Shown here one piece after another: positions 32,141 through 40,244 of a stretch of 64,000 bases of DNA. The stretch lies in assembly GCA_964563755.1 (NCBI GenBank), contig CAZLYC010000009.1, forward strand, positions 1 through 64,000, written 5' to 3'. This stretch comes from JABMQF01 sp964563755 (GTDB lineage Archaea > Nanobdellota > Nanobdellia > Woesearchaeales > UBA11576). The notes under the pieces were generated by a model, which was not told where the DNA came from, did no database searches, and worked only from the letters and a program-made list of their open reading frames with translations. The position numbers and the translations under genes were made by a program. How positions within the stretch are numbered: the first letter of the stretch is position 1; each line of letters starts with the position of its first letter.

Positions 32141-32337
32141 AGCGTTCCAAATCTCCCAAATACTTAAATCTGATAATCTTATTAGTATACTCTGTTGGAG
32201 TTTTTTTCATAATATTAAACAAAAATATTATAATACAAAAAATAGGAAAAAATTTTCTTTATTTAATTCTCTATTTTTTTGTTTTATTTATTCTGGCTTT
32301 AGCAGTAATTACTTATGTTGAATCAGGCAAAAAATGA
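32137..32337 (+). CDS. Small two-segment membrane protein
   Basis: 66 residues with two hydrophobic segments (YLNLIILLVYSVGVFFIIL and FLYLILYFFVLFILALAVITY) separated by a basic loop (NKNIIIQKIGKN). It starts by ATGA overlap with the glycine-zipper gene. The composition is strikingly Ile/Leu/Phe-rich and AT-rich at DNA level. It completes the operon. No family is recognised. Confidence 0.65.
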   Translation: MKRSKSPKYLNLIILLVYSVGVFFIILNKNIIIQKIGKNFLYLILYFFVLFILALAVITYVESGKK

Positions 32338-32420
32338 GTTATTCTTTCTTTCATTTGCGTTGTATTGTTGTTTTAGTATAATGAACATAAATATAACCAG
32401 TATTTCTGATTAGAAAAATG

Positions 32421-32810
32421 TTATCTTAACTTTATATCCATTTCAGAGTTCCAATCTGTTTTATTATTTTTGATAACATTAGTGAAATAATCATCATACT
32501 CTTTAGGAGAGAGAAAATTAAGAACATATTTTATCTTTGTGTGTTTATTTAAATTTTTAATAAACTTGTCAGCACCTTTTCTCTTTGCTTTGTTAATATC
32601 TGAAATATCTCCACCAAATTTTATTTCTACAATACTAACTAAGTTATCTGTTTTTATTATAAAATCAGGATTAAAATTAAGATTTTTACTGTGTGTACCT
32701 TCTCTAAAATCATAAGGAATAGAGTAAAAGTTAGAATACGCGTTATTTTTTACCCAAGAAATAATTTTTTCATTTTTGTTTATTCTCCTAGAAATATTCT
32801 GCCTTTTCAC
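32421..32810 (-). CDS. PD-(D/E)XK nuclease-like protein (helicase/type III restriction C-terminal type)
   Basis: 129 residues. LNFNPDFIIKTDNLVSIVEIKFGGD carries the PD...(D/E)xK nuclease core, in the form seen at the C terminus of type III restriction and DEAD-helicase-associated proteins. Alone here, it is either a small stand-alone nuclease or the surviving end of a larger protein. The GTG at 32810 overlaps the stop of the next upstream gene as GTGA. AT-rich codons differ from that upstream gene. Confidence 0.6.
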   Translation of the reverse strand: MKRQNISRRINKNEKIISWVKNNAYSNFYSIPYDFREGTHSKNLNFNPDFIIKTDNLVSIVEIKFGGDISDINKAKRKGADKFIKNLNKHTKIKYVLNFLSPKEYDDYFTNVIKNNKTDWNSEMDIKLR

Positions 32811-33301
32811 TCGAAATAATCTTCTTCGGTGAACTTCTGGTTGCCGTCGTTTGCTCTGCTGCCGTTGCCGCCGCCGTTGCCACTTCCACCGCCGCCGCTA
32901 CTACTGCTGCCCCAGCTGTTGCCTTTATACGTGCATGAGCCTGTCTTCTCTATTACGTCTGAGTCGTATTCGCGGTATAGTCGTATGAGTTTACTGCAGT
33001 CACTGCAACGTGTGAAGCATGTTCCGATTTCTATTCTGAATTCATGGTCAGTGTCCTTAATGAGCTTTGAAGGCACTTCGTAGGACTCGTTCCAGCGCCT
33101 GAAGATGACTTCTATAAAACCATTGTCTGTTATGCTATCAGAAAGCGTAATGTTCAGGCAGCAGGATTTAGGAGGCTTGGCACTGACGACTTCCTTACGT
33201 ATCATGACACAGCGGCCTTTCATCTTAGAACTGTCAGCTTCTCTTAAAGCAGCAAGACGGCCAGGTATCTTTATGGAACCGTCAGGATTGAATTCGATCA
33301 T
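32807..33301 (-). CDS. Conserved hypothetical protein with Cys motif and Gly/Ser-rich tail
   Basis: 164 residues. The body MIEFNPDGSIKIPGRLA ... EFRIEIGTCFTRCSDCSKLIRLYREY contains a CxxxCxxC cluster. A low-complexity Gly/Ser/Asn linker follows (about residues 128-150) and it ends FTEEDYFE. I recall this arrangement (MIEFNPDGS... to EDYFE) as a family of DPANN archaea without known function. The coding GC content is higher than that of the overlapping nuclease-like gene. Confidence 0.7.
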   Translation of the reverse strand: MIEFNPDGSIKIPGRLAALREADSSKMKGRCVMIRKEVVSAKPPKSCCLNITLSDSITDNGFIEVIFRRWNESYEVPSKLIKDTDHEFRIEIGTCFTRCSDCSKLIRLYREYDSDVIEKTGSCTYKGNSWGSSSSGGGGSGNGGGNGSRANDGNQKFTEEDYFE

Positions 33302-33390
33302 GAAAGAAGAAGCTAAGCAAGTAGTTTAAAAAAGTATCTACGACCATTAATTGCAGTCACCTGACCAAATGCGGAATAAAAAAACTCTTA

Positions 33391-33475
33391 TTGTATAAAT
33401 ATTCATACATTTGTATAAAAAATAAAACATTAACCGCAAGATTTAAATAGTATAACTGATTATACACTTGTATAA
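33391..33475 (+). promoter_or_regulatory. Three TTGTATAA elements upstream of the MNT-HEPN module
   Basis: TTGTATAA occurs at 33391-33398, 33411-33418 and 33468-33475, the first two spaced by 20 bases, with a TATA element GATTTAAATAG at about 33440-33450 between the second and third. They may be regulator half-sites. Confidence 0.45.
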
Positions 33476-33479
33476 TAAA

Positions 33480-34019
33480 ATGGACAATCAATCAAGGATA
33501 ACAAATGCGCTCTTCGAGAAGCCTGCCAAGGAGTTCCACATACGCCTCCTTGCAAGAGAGACAGGACTCAACCCTAACACAATAATAAACATAACGAAAC
33601 GACTCGAAAAAGAAGGCCTTCTGGAAATAAGGAAGGACCGCGAGAGGAACCTCGTCATAATCAAGGCAAATACGCAAAACAAGCTGTTCAAGCTCAGAAA
33701 AAAGGCGCATAACCTCGAAAAGATATACGCAAGCGGACTCGTCGACTATCTTGAGAATGAGCTGGCGTACCCTACAATAATCCTCTTCGGCTCTTATGCA
33801 AAGGCAGAGAACCACGAGAAGAGCGACATAGACATATTCATAATCTCTACAGAGAAGAAGACATTGGACCTGGCGAAATACGAGAGATCATTGGGTGCAG
33901 AGATACAGATGTTCATACACACAAAAAAAGAGTTCGAGAAGCTGAAGACAACAAGCCCCGAACTCCTCAACAATGTGATAAATGGGACGGTCCTTTCCGG
34001 ATTCATAAAGGCTTTCTGA
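33480..34019 (+). CDS. Winged-helix plus MNT nucleotidyltransferase protein (antitoxin-type)
   Basis: 179 residues. The N terminus (SRITNALFEKPAKEFHIRLLARETGLNPNTIINITKRLEKEGLLEI) is a winged helix. The C-terminal domain has TIILFGSYAKAENHEKSDIDIFI, the GS-x-DxD core of minimal nucleotidyltransferases. In MNT-HEPN modules this protein modifies and neutralises the HEPN RNase, for instance by adenylylation. The ATG at 33480 was preferred over TTG 33468 because that TTG lies in a repeated promoter element. The partner starts two bases after its stop. Confidence 0.8.
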   Translation: MDNQSRITNALFEKPAKEFHIRLLARETGLNPNTIINITKRLEKEGLLEIRKDRERNLVIIKANTQNKLFKLRKKAHNLEKIYASGLVDYLENELAYPTIILFGSYAKAENHEKSDIDIFIISTEKKTLDLAKYERSLGAEIQMFIHTKKEFEKLKTTSPELLNNVINGTVLSGFIKAF

Positions 34020-34021
34020 AA

Positions 34022-34438
34022 ATGACATTCGAAGATTTCGTGAAGGAAGGCAAGGCAATCAAGGGACAAAAAGACACAGAGAAGTCAAAAGCCCTCATAA
34101 AGATGTCAGATAACAACATAAGGACAGCCTCAAGCATAGAAGTCACCGAAGTCACATCCTCAACTGTCTTTGTCATATCCTACGAAGCATTGAGAGAGAT
34201 GATTGAAGCAATATGCCTTTTAGAAGGCTGGAAAGTATATTCCCACGAAGCATTCACAGAATACCTCATCAGATTAGGGGAAGACGAGATATCAGCAAGA
34301 TTTGACAGGCTAAGGAAGCTGCGTAACGGAGCCAACTATTATGGAAAAGAGGTAACTATAGCAACAACCAATGATGCAAAAAAAGAGATAGCAAAGATGT
34401 GTGAATATCTTAAAAATAAATATCTTAACAGAACATGA
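34022..34438 (+). CDS. HEPN domain protein (toxin-type)
   Basis: 138 residues, all-helical. ARFDRLRKLRNGANYYGK resembles the Rx4-6H/Y motif of HEPN RNases, with Tyr where His is common, a variant seen in MNT-linked HEPN. YEALREMIEAICLLEGWKVYSHEAFTEYL is also typical. It would cleave RNA unless modified by its MNT partner. It forms a compact two-gene module with 33480-34019, with no room for anything else. Confidence 0.75.
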   Translation: MTFEDFVKEGKAIKGQKDTEKSKALIKMSDNNIRTASSIEVTEVTSSTVFVISYEALREMIEAICLLEGWKVYSHEAFTEYLIRLGEDEISARFDRLRKLRNGANYYGKEVTIATTNDAKKEIAKMCEYLKNKYLNRT

Positions 34439-34444
34439 CTCTTT

Positions 34445-34642
34445 TTATGTAACTGTCCTCAGTTCCGGAAGGCCAAGCTTCTTCTTGGCATCAAGCAGCT
34501 CTATACCTATGATCTTCTTATCCTTGTCAAGGTCCACAAGGAAGCCCTCACTTAGCTCCACAGTCTTCTCAACCTTTGCAGACTCGTTAAGATAGATATA
34601 TGCTGCATCTGCCTGCTCATCATACGTTGTCTTTAGTTTCAT
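34445..34642 (-). CDS. DUF2283 family protein (lone antitoxin-like)
   Basis: 65 residues: MKLKTTYDEQADAAYIYLNESAKVEKTVELSEGFLVDLDKDKKIIGIELLDA is DUF2283. No DUF4258 partner is adjacent, so it may be solitary or an orphan antitoxin. The ATG at 34642 follows a GGGTGA site; an ATG two codons upstream (34648) is possible. It is convergent with the HEPN gene. Confidence 0.75.
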   Translation of the reverse strand: MKLKTTYDEQADAAYIYLNESAKVEKTVELSEGFLVDLDKDKKIIGIELLDAKKKLGLPELRTVT

Positions 34643-34721
34643 TTCCATTCACCCAGTATAGCGTGATAATGATTATAAAGTTTTCTTTTAACTCACAAAA
34701 GAGGAAAGCGGAAAAGTTACG

Positions 34722-34739
34722 ACGATAAAACCGGAAAGA
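34722..34739. repeat. Imperfect direct repeat upstream of relBE
   Basis: ACGATAAAACCGGAAAGA matches ACGCTAAAGCCGGAAAGA at 35405-35422 at 16 of 18 positions. The pair brackets the RelBE module. Confidence 0.4.
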
Positions 34740-34842
34740 TCTTGGGCTATTAAGCAGTGTTGACAAAATAATAAATACTATGCTGACTTTTTCTAAACAG
34801 GCGATGCGCAGAAATAATTGCTAAAAGCCAAGCCCTGACCGA

Positions 34843-34885
34843 AAGGTTTAAATAATGATTTGTTATATTTTATAATGATTTATAA
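34843..34885 (+). promoter_or_regulatory. RelBE promoter with direct and inverted repeats
   Basis: AAGGTTTAAATAATG contains the TATA box. ATAATGATTT is directly repeated at 34852-34861 and 34872-34881 (20-base period), and TTATAA-TGAT-TTATAA at 34870-34885 is palindromic. This fits antitoxin binding just upstream of the ATG at 34907. Confidence 0.5.
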
Positions 34886-34906
34886 TAAAACATAAGGTGG
34901 GGCTGA

Positions 34907-35149
34907 ATGACACAAGCAATAGTTAACCTGGGCGATAATGAGGATAGAGTGCTTAACATAGTAAAAGGCAAATACGGCTTTCGGAACAAATCCGATGCAG
35001 TAAATTTTGTAATCGCTAAGTTTGAGGAACAGATGCTCGAACCTGAATTAAGGCCGGAATACAATGAAAAACTAGGCAGGATACTCAAACAGAAAGGCAC
35101 CAAGTTCAAAAGCATCGAAGCGCTGAGGAAGCACATAGAAAATGCGTGA
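34907..35149 (+). CDS. DUF2683/RelB-type antitoxin
   Basis: 80 residues. GFRNKSDAVNFVIAKFEEQMLEPELRPEYNEKLGRILKQKG matches the archaeal DUF2683 antitoxin family paired with RelE toxins. The N terminus probably forms a DNA-binding dimer. A GGTGGGG ribosome site precedes the ATG. It overlaps the toxin gene by 8 bases. Confidence 0.8.
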   Translation: MTQAIVNLGDNEDRVLNIVKGKYGFRNKSDAVNFVIAKFEEQMLEPELRPEYNEKLGRILKQKGTKFKSIEALRKHIENA

Positions 35150-35411
35150 ATACGAAATCAAGCCAGACCTGAAAAAGACGCTAGAGAAACTATACAAGAA
35201 AGACAGGAACACTTACGAAGCGGTCATCGAAAAGATGACAGAAGTCGCAGAGTCCCCTGACCCAGAACACTATAAAAACCTCAAATACGAACTAAAAGAG
35301 CTAAAAAGAGTCCATATAGGACATTTTGTACTTACATTCAGCTACAATAAACATAAAGACTTCCTGATATTCGTGGACTACGAACACCATGACAATGTAT
35401 ACAAACGCTAA
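35142..35411 (+). CDS. RelE/ParE family toxin
   Basis: 89 residues with the RelE fold pattern: IKPDLKKTLEKLYKKDRNTYEAVIEKMTEV, then KNLKYELKELKRVHIGHFVLTFSYNKHKDFLIFVDYEHHDNVYKR with conserved basic and aromatic C-terminal residues. RelE toxins cleave ribosome-bound mRNA (family knowledge). Its 3' end overlaps the start region of the FecR-type gene by about 20 bases, which is unusual for a toxin module and suggests recent insertion. Confidence 0.85.
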   Translation: MREYEIKPDLKKTLEKLYKKDRNTYEAVIEKMTEVAESPDPEHYKNLKYELKELKRVHIGHFVLTFSYNKHKDFLIFVDYEHHDNVYKR

Positions 35412-36792
35412 AGCCGGAAAGAATGCAATTCCGAAAAGAATAGAGTATTTATTATTCTGCCTGCTTGTCCTAGCTTCTTTTGTTTCTGCTCTGGACCTTT
35501 CAGGCAAGAGCATTGAAGAACTCAATGCATTACACATCGAACTGAATAACCAACTAGCTGACAAAGATCCTGACATGACGGGTTATGACAGAACTGTTTT
35601 TGAGCGCGATTTCACTGCAGTAATGGACATGCGAACAAAAGAACTGGATGCTTCATGGAAAAGGACTGACCCTTGTTATGCAGCGTGCAGCGGCGAAAAA
35701 TTCCAAAGAGGCGGCGGCGGCCAAGCATGCGTCCAGCCGTGTCTTGACAGGGCAGATGCTGAAGGCAAACGTATACTTGCTGAGATTGACCGTGCAGAAC
35801 GCCAAGCTTACATCAAGGATATCAATGCATTAGAAGCAGCACTCAACAAAGCAGGCACAAAGGTAATCGTTGAACCTGAACCTGTCGGACCTAAGTTCAA
35901 TACCTACAGTGGAAGAGGAAGGACTGAGTTTGACGCAATAGCCCCAAGCTTTAGCGGTTACCGTGGCGATGCTTACGTCACACGTTCTGATGGCACAAGA
36001 GTAATCCCTGGTAAAGAACTCTACTTACGCGTCGATGACAAAGTCGTAACAGGCAAAGAAAGCAAAGTAAACATAATGTTTGGCAATGCTGGCAGCATGA
36101 ACCTCGGCCCAAACACTGAATTAAGGGTCGGCACTGCTTTACTTGACCAGTATTATCTGGCGAAGGGTTCATTAAAGACGTCACTTAGTTTTCCTGCGCA
36201 CCCTGTCTTTAAGATAGACACCCCAAATGCTGCCGTTTCAATGCGCGGCACAGAGTTCGTCGTAGACTACAACAGTTCAACAAACATAACTTCAGTATAT
36301 CTTTATTCAGGTTTGCTCGAAGTAACATCCTCTTCACAAATCCTGAACCTAACTGAAGGCAACTCCTGCACAATAGACTCTTTGGGTGAAATCATTTCCT
36401 ACAGAATGAAACCTTCAGTATGGAACAGCATGGACGACAGGTTCCTTGCAGATTCTTCAACTCATCCCCTGACAGCATACGCATGGGCGACGTTCTTATC
36501 AATAATAATATCCTCTTTATTGTCTAACCTGTTTTTCTATATTGCCAAGAAAAAACACAAGAATAGCGACTATGGCATCCGCAGCATTGTCTTTGGCACC
36601 CTTGGAATAATCACCTGCATGTTCCCAATAATAGGTTTTCCCCTATCTGCTGCCGGCACGACACTAGCAAGAATACAAAAAATACGCAAAAGCACAACAT
36701 CTGCCAAAATCGGCTACTGGATAAGCCTACTAGGAGTCATGATAAACGGGTTCGTTGGAATTATATTCTTTTTCTATGTTATTGCAATGTAA
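35389..36792 (+). CDS. FecR-like membrane protein with twin CX3C segment and C-terminal membrane helices
   Basis: 467 residues. A hydrophobic segment (YLLFCLLVLASFVSAL) acts as signal or anchor. A helical segment with twin CX3C (PCYAAC and ACVQPC) follows, then a FecR domain (VTRSDGTRVIPGKELYLRVDD and MNLGPNTELRVG, GAVSMRGTEF). The last ~110 residues have three membrane segments. The architecture parallels 19430-20626 with a longer membrane tail. The start overlaps the relE end; ATGs at 35389 and 35395 are both possible, and the residues before the hydrophobic segment look atypical. Confidence 0.7.
   Translation: MTMYTNAKAGKNAIPKRIEYLLFCLLVLASFVSALDLSGKSIEELNALHIELNNQLADKDPDMTGYDRTVFERDFTAVMDMRTKELDASWKRTDPCYAACSGEKFQRGGGGQACVQPCLDRADAEGKRILAEIDRAERQAYIKDINALEAALNKAGTKVIVEPEPVGPKFNTYSGRGRTEFDAIAPSFSGYRGDAYVTRSDGTRVIPGKELYLRVDDKVVTGKESKVNIMFGNAGSMNLGPNTELRVGTALLDQYYLAKGSLKTSLSFPAHPVFKIDTPNAAVSMRGTEFVVDYNSSTNITSVYLYSGLLEVTSSSQILNLTEGNSCTIDSLGEIISYRMKPSVWNSMDDRFLADSSTHPLTAYAWATFLSIIISSLLSNLFFYIAKKKHKNSDYGIRSIVFGTLGIITCMFPIIGFPLSAAGTTLARIQKIRKSTTSAKIGYWISLLGVMINGFVGIIFFFYVIAM
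35405..35422. repeat. Imperfect direct repeat, copy 2, at the relE end
   Basis: ACGCTAAAGCCGGAAAGA, partner of 34722-34739. Its AAGCCGGAA core and following GAAT-nnn-ATTC pattern also resemble the repeat at 27059-27078. Confidence 0.4.
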
Positions 36793-36797
36793 ATTTG

Positions 36798-36849
36798 TTA
36801 CCCCTACATTTCACAAAAAATAAAGAATTCAAACAATTTGTAGAGGTAA
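36798..36849. terminator. Stem-loop between convergent FecR-type gene and purine operon
   Basis: TTACCCCTACA (36798-36808) and TGTAGAGGTAA (36839-36849) pair over 11 bases with one mismatch, with a 30-base AT-rich loop. It lies exactly between two convergent transcription units and may end both. Confidence 0.45.
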
Positions 36850-36850
36850 A

Positions 36851-37954
36851 TCACCTATGCCCTGAGAAGCATCTTTCAACTTCATTCGTTCCAGGAACTG
36901 GACGAGTGCAGACAGCTGCTACGTTATACTTATTCCAGACTTCAATCGTCTCCTTGTCTTTTTCAGAACCTAAAGGATAGACAATAGCTTTCATCCCGGC
37001 TTTAGCAAGCATCTCTGGCCCGTCTGGGAAAGGAAAGAAAGCGTCTGACGCGCCAACACTTCCGGAAGACTTGTTAAAACCACCTTTACCAAACACTTCG
37101 TTAGCATTATAGATTGCAATCCTTGCTGACGCAACACGGCTCATCTGACCAGTACCAATGCCGTAGACTTGGTTAGCGCTGCCGAGCACTATAGAATTTG
37201 ATTTGACACGAGAACACAAGCGCCACATGGTAAGCAAAGCCTTGTATTCATCTGACGTTGGCTTTCTTTCTGACACCGATTCGAGGTTCGCTTCAGAATT
37301 TATCCTGCTGTAAAAAGGCTGCTGAACAACAAAACCGCCGATGACTGGAATAATTTCCATATCCATCTGAGCTATGTTTTCAAGCGAACCAGTCTCAAGA
37401 AGACGGATATTCTTTTTCTTAGAAACAATATACTCCTTGGCATCCGCATCAAAGGACGGAGCAACAAGGCACTCAAGAAGCAAATCAGAGATTTCTGACG
37501 CAAAACGCATATCAACAGGCCTACTAACTGCCATAGTGCAGCCAAAAATAGCCAAAGGATCACCTTCTTTAGCAAGACGATAAGCATCAGTCAAATCCGA
37601 ACCAATACCAACACCAGACGGAGTAGAATGCTTCACAGGAACACACACAGCAGCGCTTTTGCCGTGAATATCAAGCATGTCAGAAACAATAAGCAAGGCA
37701 GAATTCGCATCAAGAATGTTTATTGCAGAGACCTTCTTTCCGCCCTCGTGAACTAATTTAGCATTAGCGATGCTTGCACCAACAGTATTAGTATCCTTGT
37801 AAAAGGCAGAAGTCTGATGAGGATTCTCACCATAACGCAAATCCATAGCCTTCTCAAGTTTCACTGAGCCAAAACTCATCTCATTAGGATAATTTCCCAG
37901 GTTAGGTTGAATATAATTCGATTTGTTTGACTTTAATGCGCGTTCATCTGCCAT
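36851..37954 (-). CDS. purH: AICAR transformylase (stand-alone PurH formyltransferase domain)
   Basis: The protein adds the formyl group to AICAR, the penultimate step of IMP synthesis. 367 residues, i.e. only the AICARFT domain of bacterial PurH (which adds an N-terminal cyclohydrolase). DLRYGENPHQTSAFY is diagnostic, and the catalytic K108-H109 sits in KHSTPSGVG. Cyclisation is handled by the PurO gene next upstream. It is the last gene of the purine operon, 9 bases after purO. Confidence 0.9.
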   Translation of the reverse strand: MADERALKSNKSNYIQPNLGNYPNEMSFGSVKLEKAMDLRYGENPHQTSAFYKDTNTVGASIANAKLVHEGGKKVSAINILDANSALLIVSDMLDIHGKSAAVCVPVKHSTPSGVGIGSDLTDAYRLAKEGDPLAIFGCTMAVSRPVDMRFASEISDLLLECLVAPSFDADAKEYIVSKKKNIRLLETGSLENIAQMDMEIIPVIGGFVVQQPFYSRINSEANLESVSERKPTSDEYKALLTMWRLCSRVKSNSIVLGSANQVYGIGTGQMSRVASARIAIYNANEVFGKGGFNKSSGSVGASDAFFPFPDGPEMLAKAGMKAIVYPLGSEKDKETIEVWNKYNVAAVCTRPVPGTNEVERCFSGHR

Positions 37955-37963
37955 TTTTACACC

Positions 37964-38701
37964 TCAATCACGAAAATTCCTGATATACGCTGAAACAGCA
38001 CAGTCCGAAGGAGAAACAACCAAAGCAGCAACACTCACACGGAACTCCTCACGCAACAAATCACTAATCTCATTGCAAATCCCTTCAGAAGTATTCTCTT
38101 TAAAACTCATCTTCAAAGGAGAGTTGCCAAAACACGACAATGGATTCTTATTCTCACCATTATAAGTAGTAATCAAACGACCTTCACCAGGCTCACAACT
38201 GACCTTGTAATCAGTCCTCACAGGAACCACTTCCTTGCTACGACGGACAATGACAAGCTCCATCAAGTGCTCTTTCCGGCTGCCTGTATCCACCATGATA
38301 CGACCACCGATACGAGGAGTATAATTCGGAGCATCAGGCTCATAACTCCACTGCTTAACACACTCATCAAGAGGAGTATAAGACATCCTAAAACCATCAT
38401 GCCTGCCATCACACAAAGTCTGGGCAAACATAGAATCAGTATGCTTGCCATTACTCACAACAACACAGTTATCACGCCACAACAACGCATTATAAATCAA
38501 CAAATCAGGATTGCCTTTCATCAAGAGCTGCATGTCAGTCGGCTCAGTATAGATGACCTTACCGCTCTTGCAGAGTCGTCTAGCACGGCTAGAATCAGAA
38601 CGACCAGTTATGAAGTACGAACAAAAAGGCGACTCATCCTTAGTAAGACCTAAAATTATCCCTCTGCCAGGATATTCCATATCTTTTAACGCATTTGCCA
38701 T
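37964..38701 (-). CDS. purO: IMP cyclohydrolase, archaeal PurO type
   Basis: 245 residues. EYPGRGIILGLTKDESPFCSYFITGRSDSSRAR is the PurO-type N terminus (pfam07826), followed by AQTLCDGRHDGFRMS and PNYTPRIGGR. PurO closes FAICAR to IMP in archaea, replacing the PurH cyclohydrolase domain. It lies 3 bases from guaB and 9 from purH, fitting the pathway order of its product. It is a good marker for archaeal affiliation. Confidence 0.9.
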   Translation of the reverse strand: MANALKDMEYPGRGIILGLTKDESPFCSYFITGRSDSSRARRLCKSGKVIYTEPTDMQLLMKGNPDLLIYNALLWRDNCVVVSNGKHTDSMFAQTLCDGRHDGFRMSYTPLDECVKQWSYEPDAPNYTPRIGGRIMVDTGSRKEHLMELVIVRRSKEVVPVRTDYKVSCEPGEGRLITTYNGENKNPLSCFGNSPLKMSFKENTSEGICNEISDLLREEFRVSVAALVVSPSDCAVSAYIRNFRD

Positions 38702-38704
38702 CTC

Positions 38705-40237
38705 TCACACCCTCTTATCAGTTATCACGTCATGCACCCCGCCCTCAATGCGCGAAGCGTCTGAAATAAGTTCAACAACAGCATCATGACGAAGCTCCTT
38801 AAGATTAGAAGCTCCTAAACTTACCATTGTCGCAGAAATCTTAGCGAAAGTCTCATTCAAATTATCAGCAACACGGCCAGTATAAGGAACAACAGCGACA
38901 ACGCCCTCGTCAAAATCATTCTGACCATAACGCTTGCCAGACCAGGCTTTTGCTCGAGTTGAACCCTCGCCCCAATACTCCTTATACATCTTGCCATCAC
39001 GTTCAATTATCTTTGTCGGAGACTCATGACAGCCAGCAAAATAACGACCCATCATCACACTATCAGCGCCGAAAGCAAGAGCCATAGCAACATCCTTTGC
39101 AGTACCTATGCCGCCATCACTAATAATCGGAATATACTCACCAATCTTACGGGCATACTCATCACGAGCCTTAGCAACCTCAAGAGTAGCTGTTGCCTGG
39201 CCACGGCCAGTGCCCTTTTGTTCTTGAGTAATGCAGATAGAGCCACCGCCCATGCCAACTTTCACACCGTCGATGCCGCACAAAGCAAGATACTCAAAAG
39301 CCTCCCTACTAATGATGTTACCAGCAATGACTGGAGTCTTGAAATTCGACTTGACAAATTCAACGCACTTGCGCTGATACTCGCTAAAACCGTCAGAAGA
39401 ATCAATCACAAGCACATCAACACCAGCATCAACCAACGCAGGAACACGCTCAGCATAATCATGCGTGTTTATTGAGCCTGCTACGACGTACCTTTTGTTG
39501 TCGTCTACAACTGCACGAGGAAAACTAGTATGGGCCTGAAGGTCCTTGCCAAACACCATGAACTTCAAAGTCCCGTCAAGATTGACAATCGAAAGATACT
39601 TCCTCCTGCTCTCAGTCATGAGCTTATTTGCTTCTGGCAATGTCATGTCAGGACTGCCAAAGAAAATATAATCATTCACAACCTTAATCACATCTTCAGC
39701 ATGACTTTCAGACTTCATCTTGTCAACAATAGCTTCAAGAGACTCCTGACGGAAAGGCAGCATCCAATTCTTAACAGGGTCAGTACGCGGCATATTGGTT
39801 GACACTGGCCCTTCAAATATTCCAAGGAACCTGCCATAATCCGACTTGCTGCCTTCAACAACAGGAATAGTATTGTAACCCGTCTTCTTGATAAGCCAGT
39901 CGAGCTTTTCTATAGTGTCATCAGGATTAATGACTTCCAACTGACTCACAAAACCAGCTCTGGCGCGTTTAACAGCCTTAATCATATCTGCCTCAGAATC
40001 AATAGGCTGGGAACAAAAAACAGTACCGATACCACCATGCTGCGCAAGAGCAACAGCCATCTCAGGACCAGTAACAGACTGCATTGCAGCACTCAAGACA
40101 GGAGCATTAAGACGCAGACCGCCCTTAGTTAAGGGAGTAGAGAGGTCAACCTTATCCTTTGTCAAGCTTTCCTTAGTCAGACGGGGAATAAAACGATACT
40201 CTGCAAATGTCCTTGAAATCTGGTCAGTAATCTCCAT
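38705..40237 (-). CDS. guaB: IMP dehydrogenase
   Basis: It oxidises IMP to XMP, the first step to GMP. 510 residues: N-terminal barrel half (APVLSAAMQSVTGPEMAVALAQHGGIGTVF), then a regulatory CBS-pair insert (~100-220) with unusual sequence. The second half has AGNIISREAFEYL, and the catalytic loop GMGGGSICITQEQKGTGRGQ places Cys335 (usually GPGSxCTT). DGGIGTAKDVAMALAFGADSVMMG follows. It links the purine block to GMP. GuaA is not in this window. Confidence 0.93.
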   Translation of the reverse strand: MEITDQISRTFAEYRFIPRLTKESLTKDKVDLSTPLTKGGLRLNAPVLSAAMQSVTGPEMAVALAQHGGIGTVFCSQPIDSEADMIKAVKRARAGFVSQLEVINPDDTIEKLDWLIKKTGYNTIPVVEGSKSDYGRFLGIFEGPVSTNMPRTDPVKNWMLPFRQESLEAIVDKMKSESHAEDVIKVVNDYIFFGSPDMTLPEANKLMTESRRKYLSIVNLDGTLKFMVFGKDLQAHTSFPRAVVDDNKRYVVAGSINTHDYAERVPALVDAGVDVLVIDSSDGFSEYQRKCVEFVKSNFKTPVIAGNIISREAFEYLALCGIDGVKVGMGGGSICITQEQKGTGRGQATATLEVAKARDEYARKIGEYIPIISDGGIGTAKDVAMALAFGADSVMMGRYFAGCHESPTKIIERDGKMYKEYWGEGSTRAKAWSGKRYGQNDFDEGVVAVVPYTGRVADNLNETFAKISATMVSLGASNLKELRHDAVVELISDASRIEGGVHDVITDKRV

Positions 40238-40244
40238 GCAAAAA

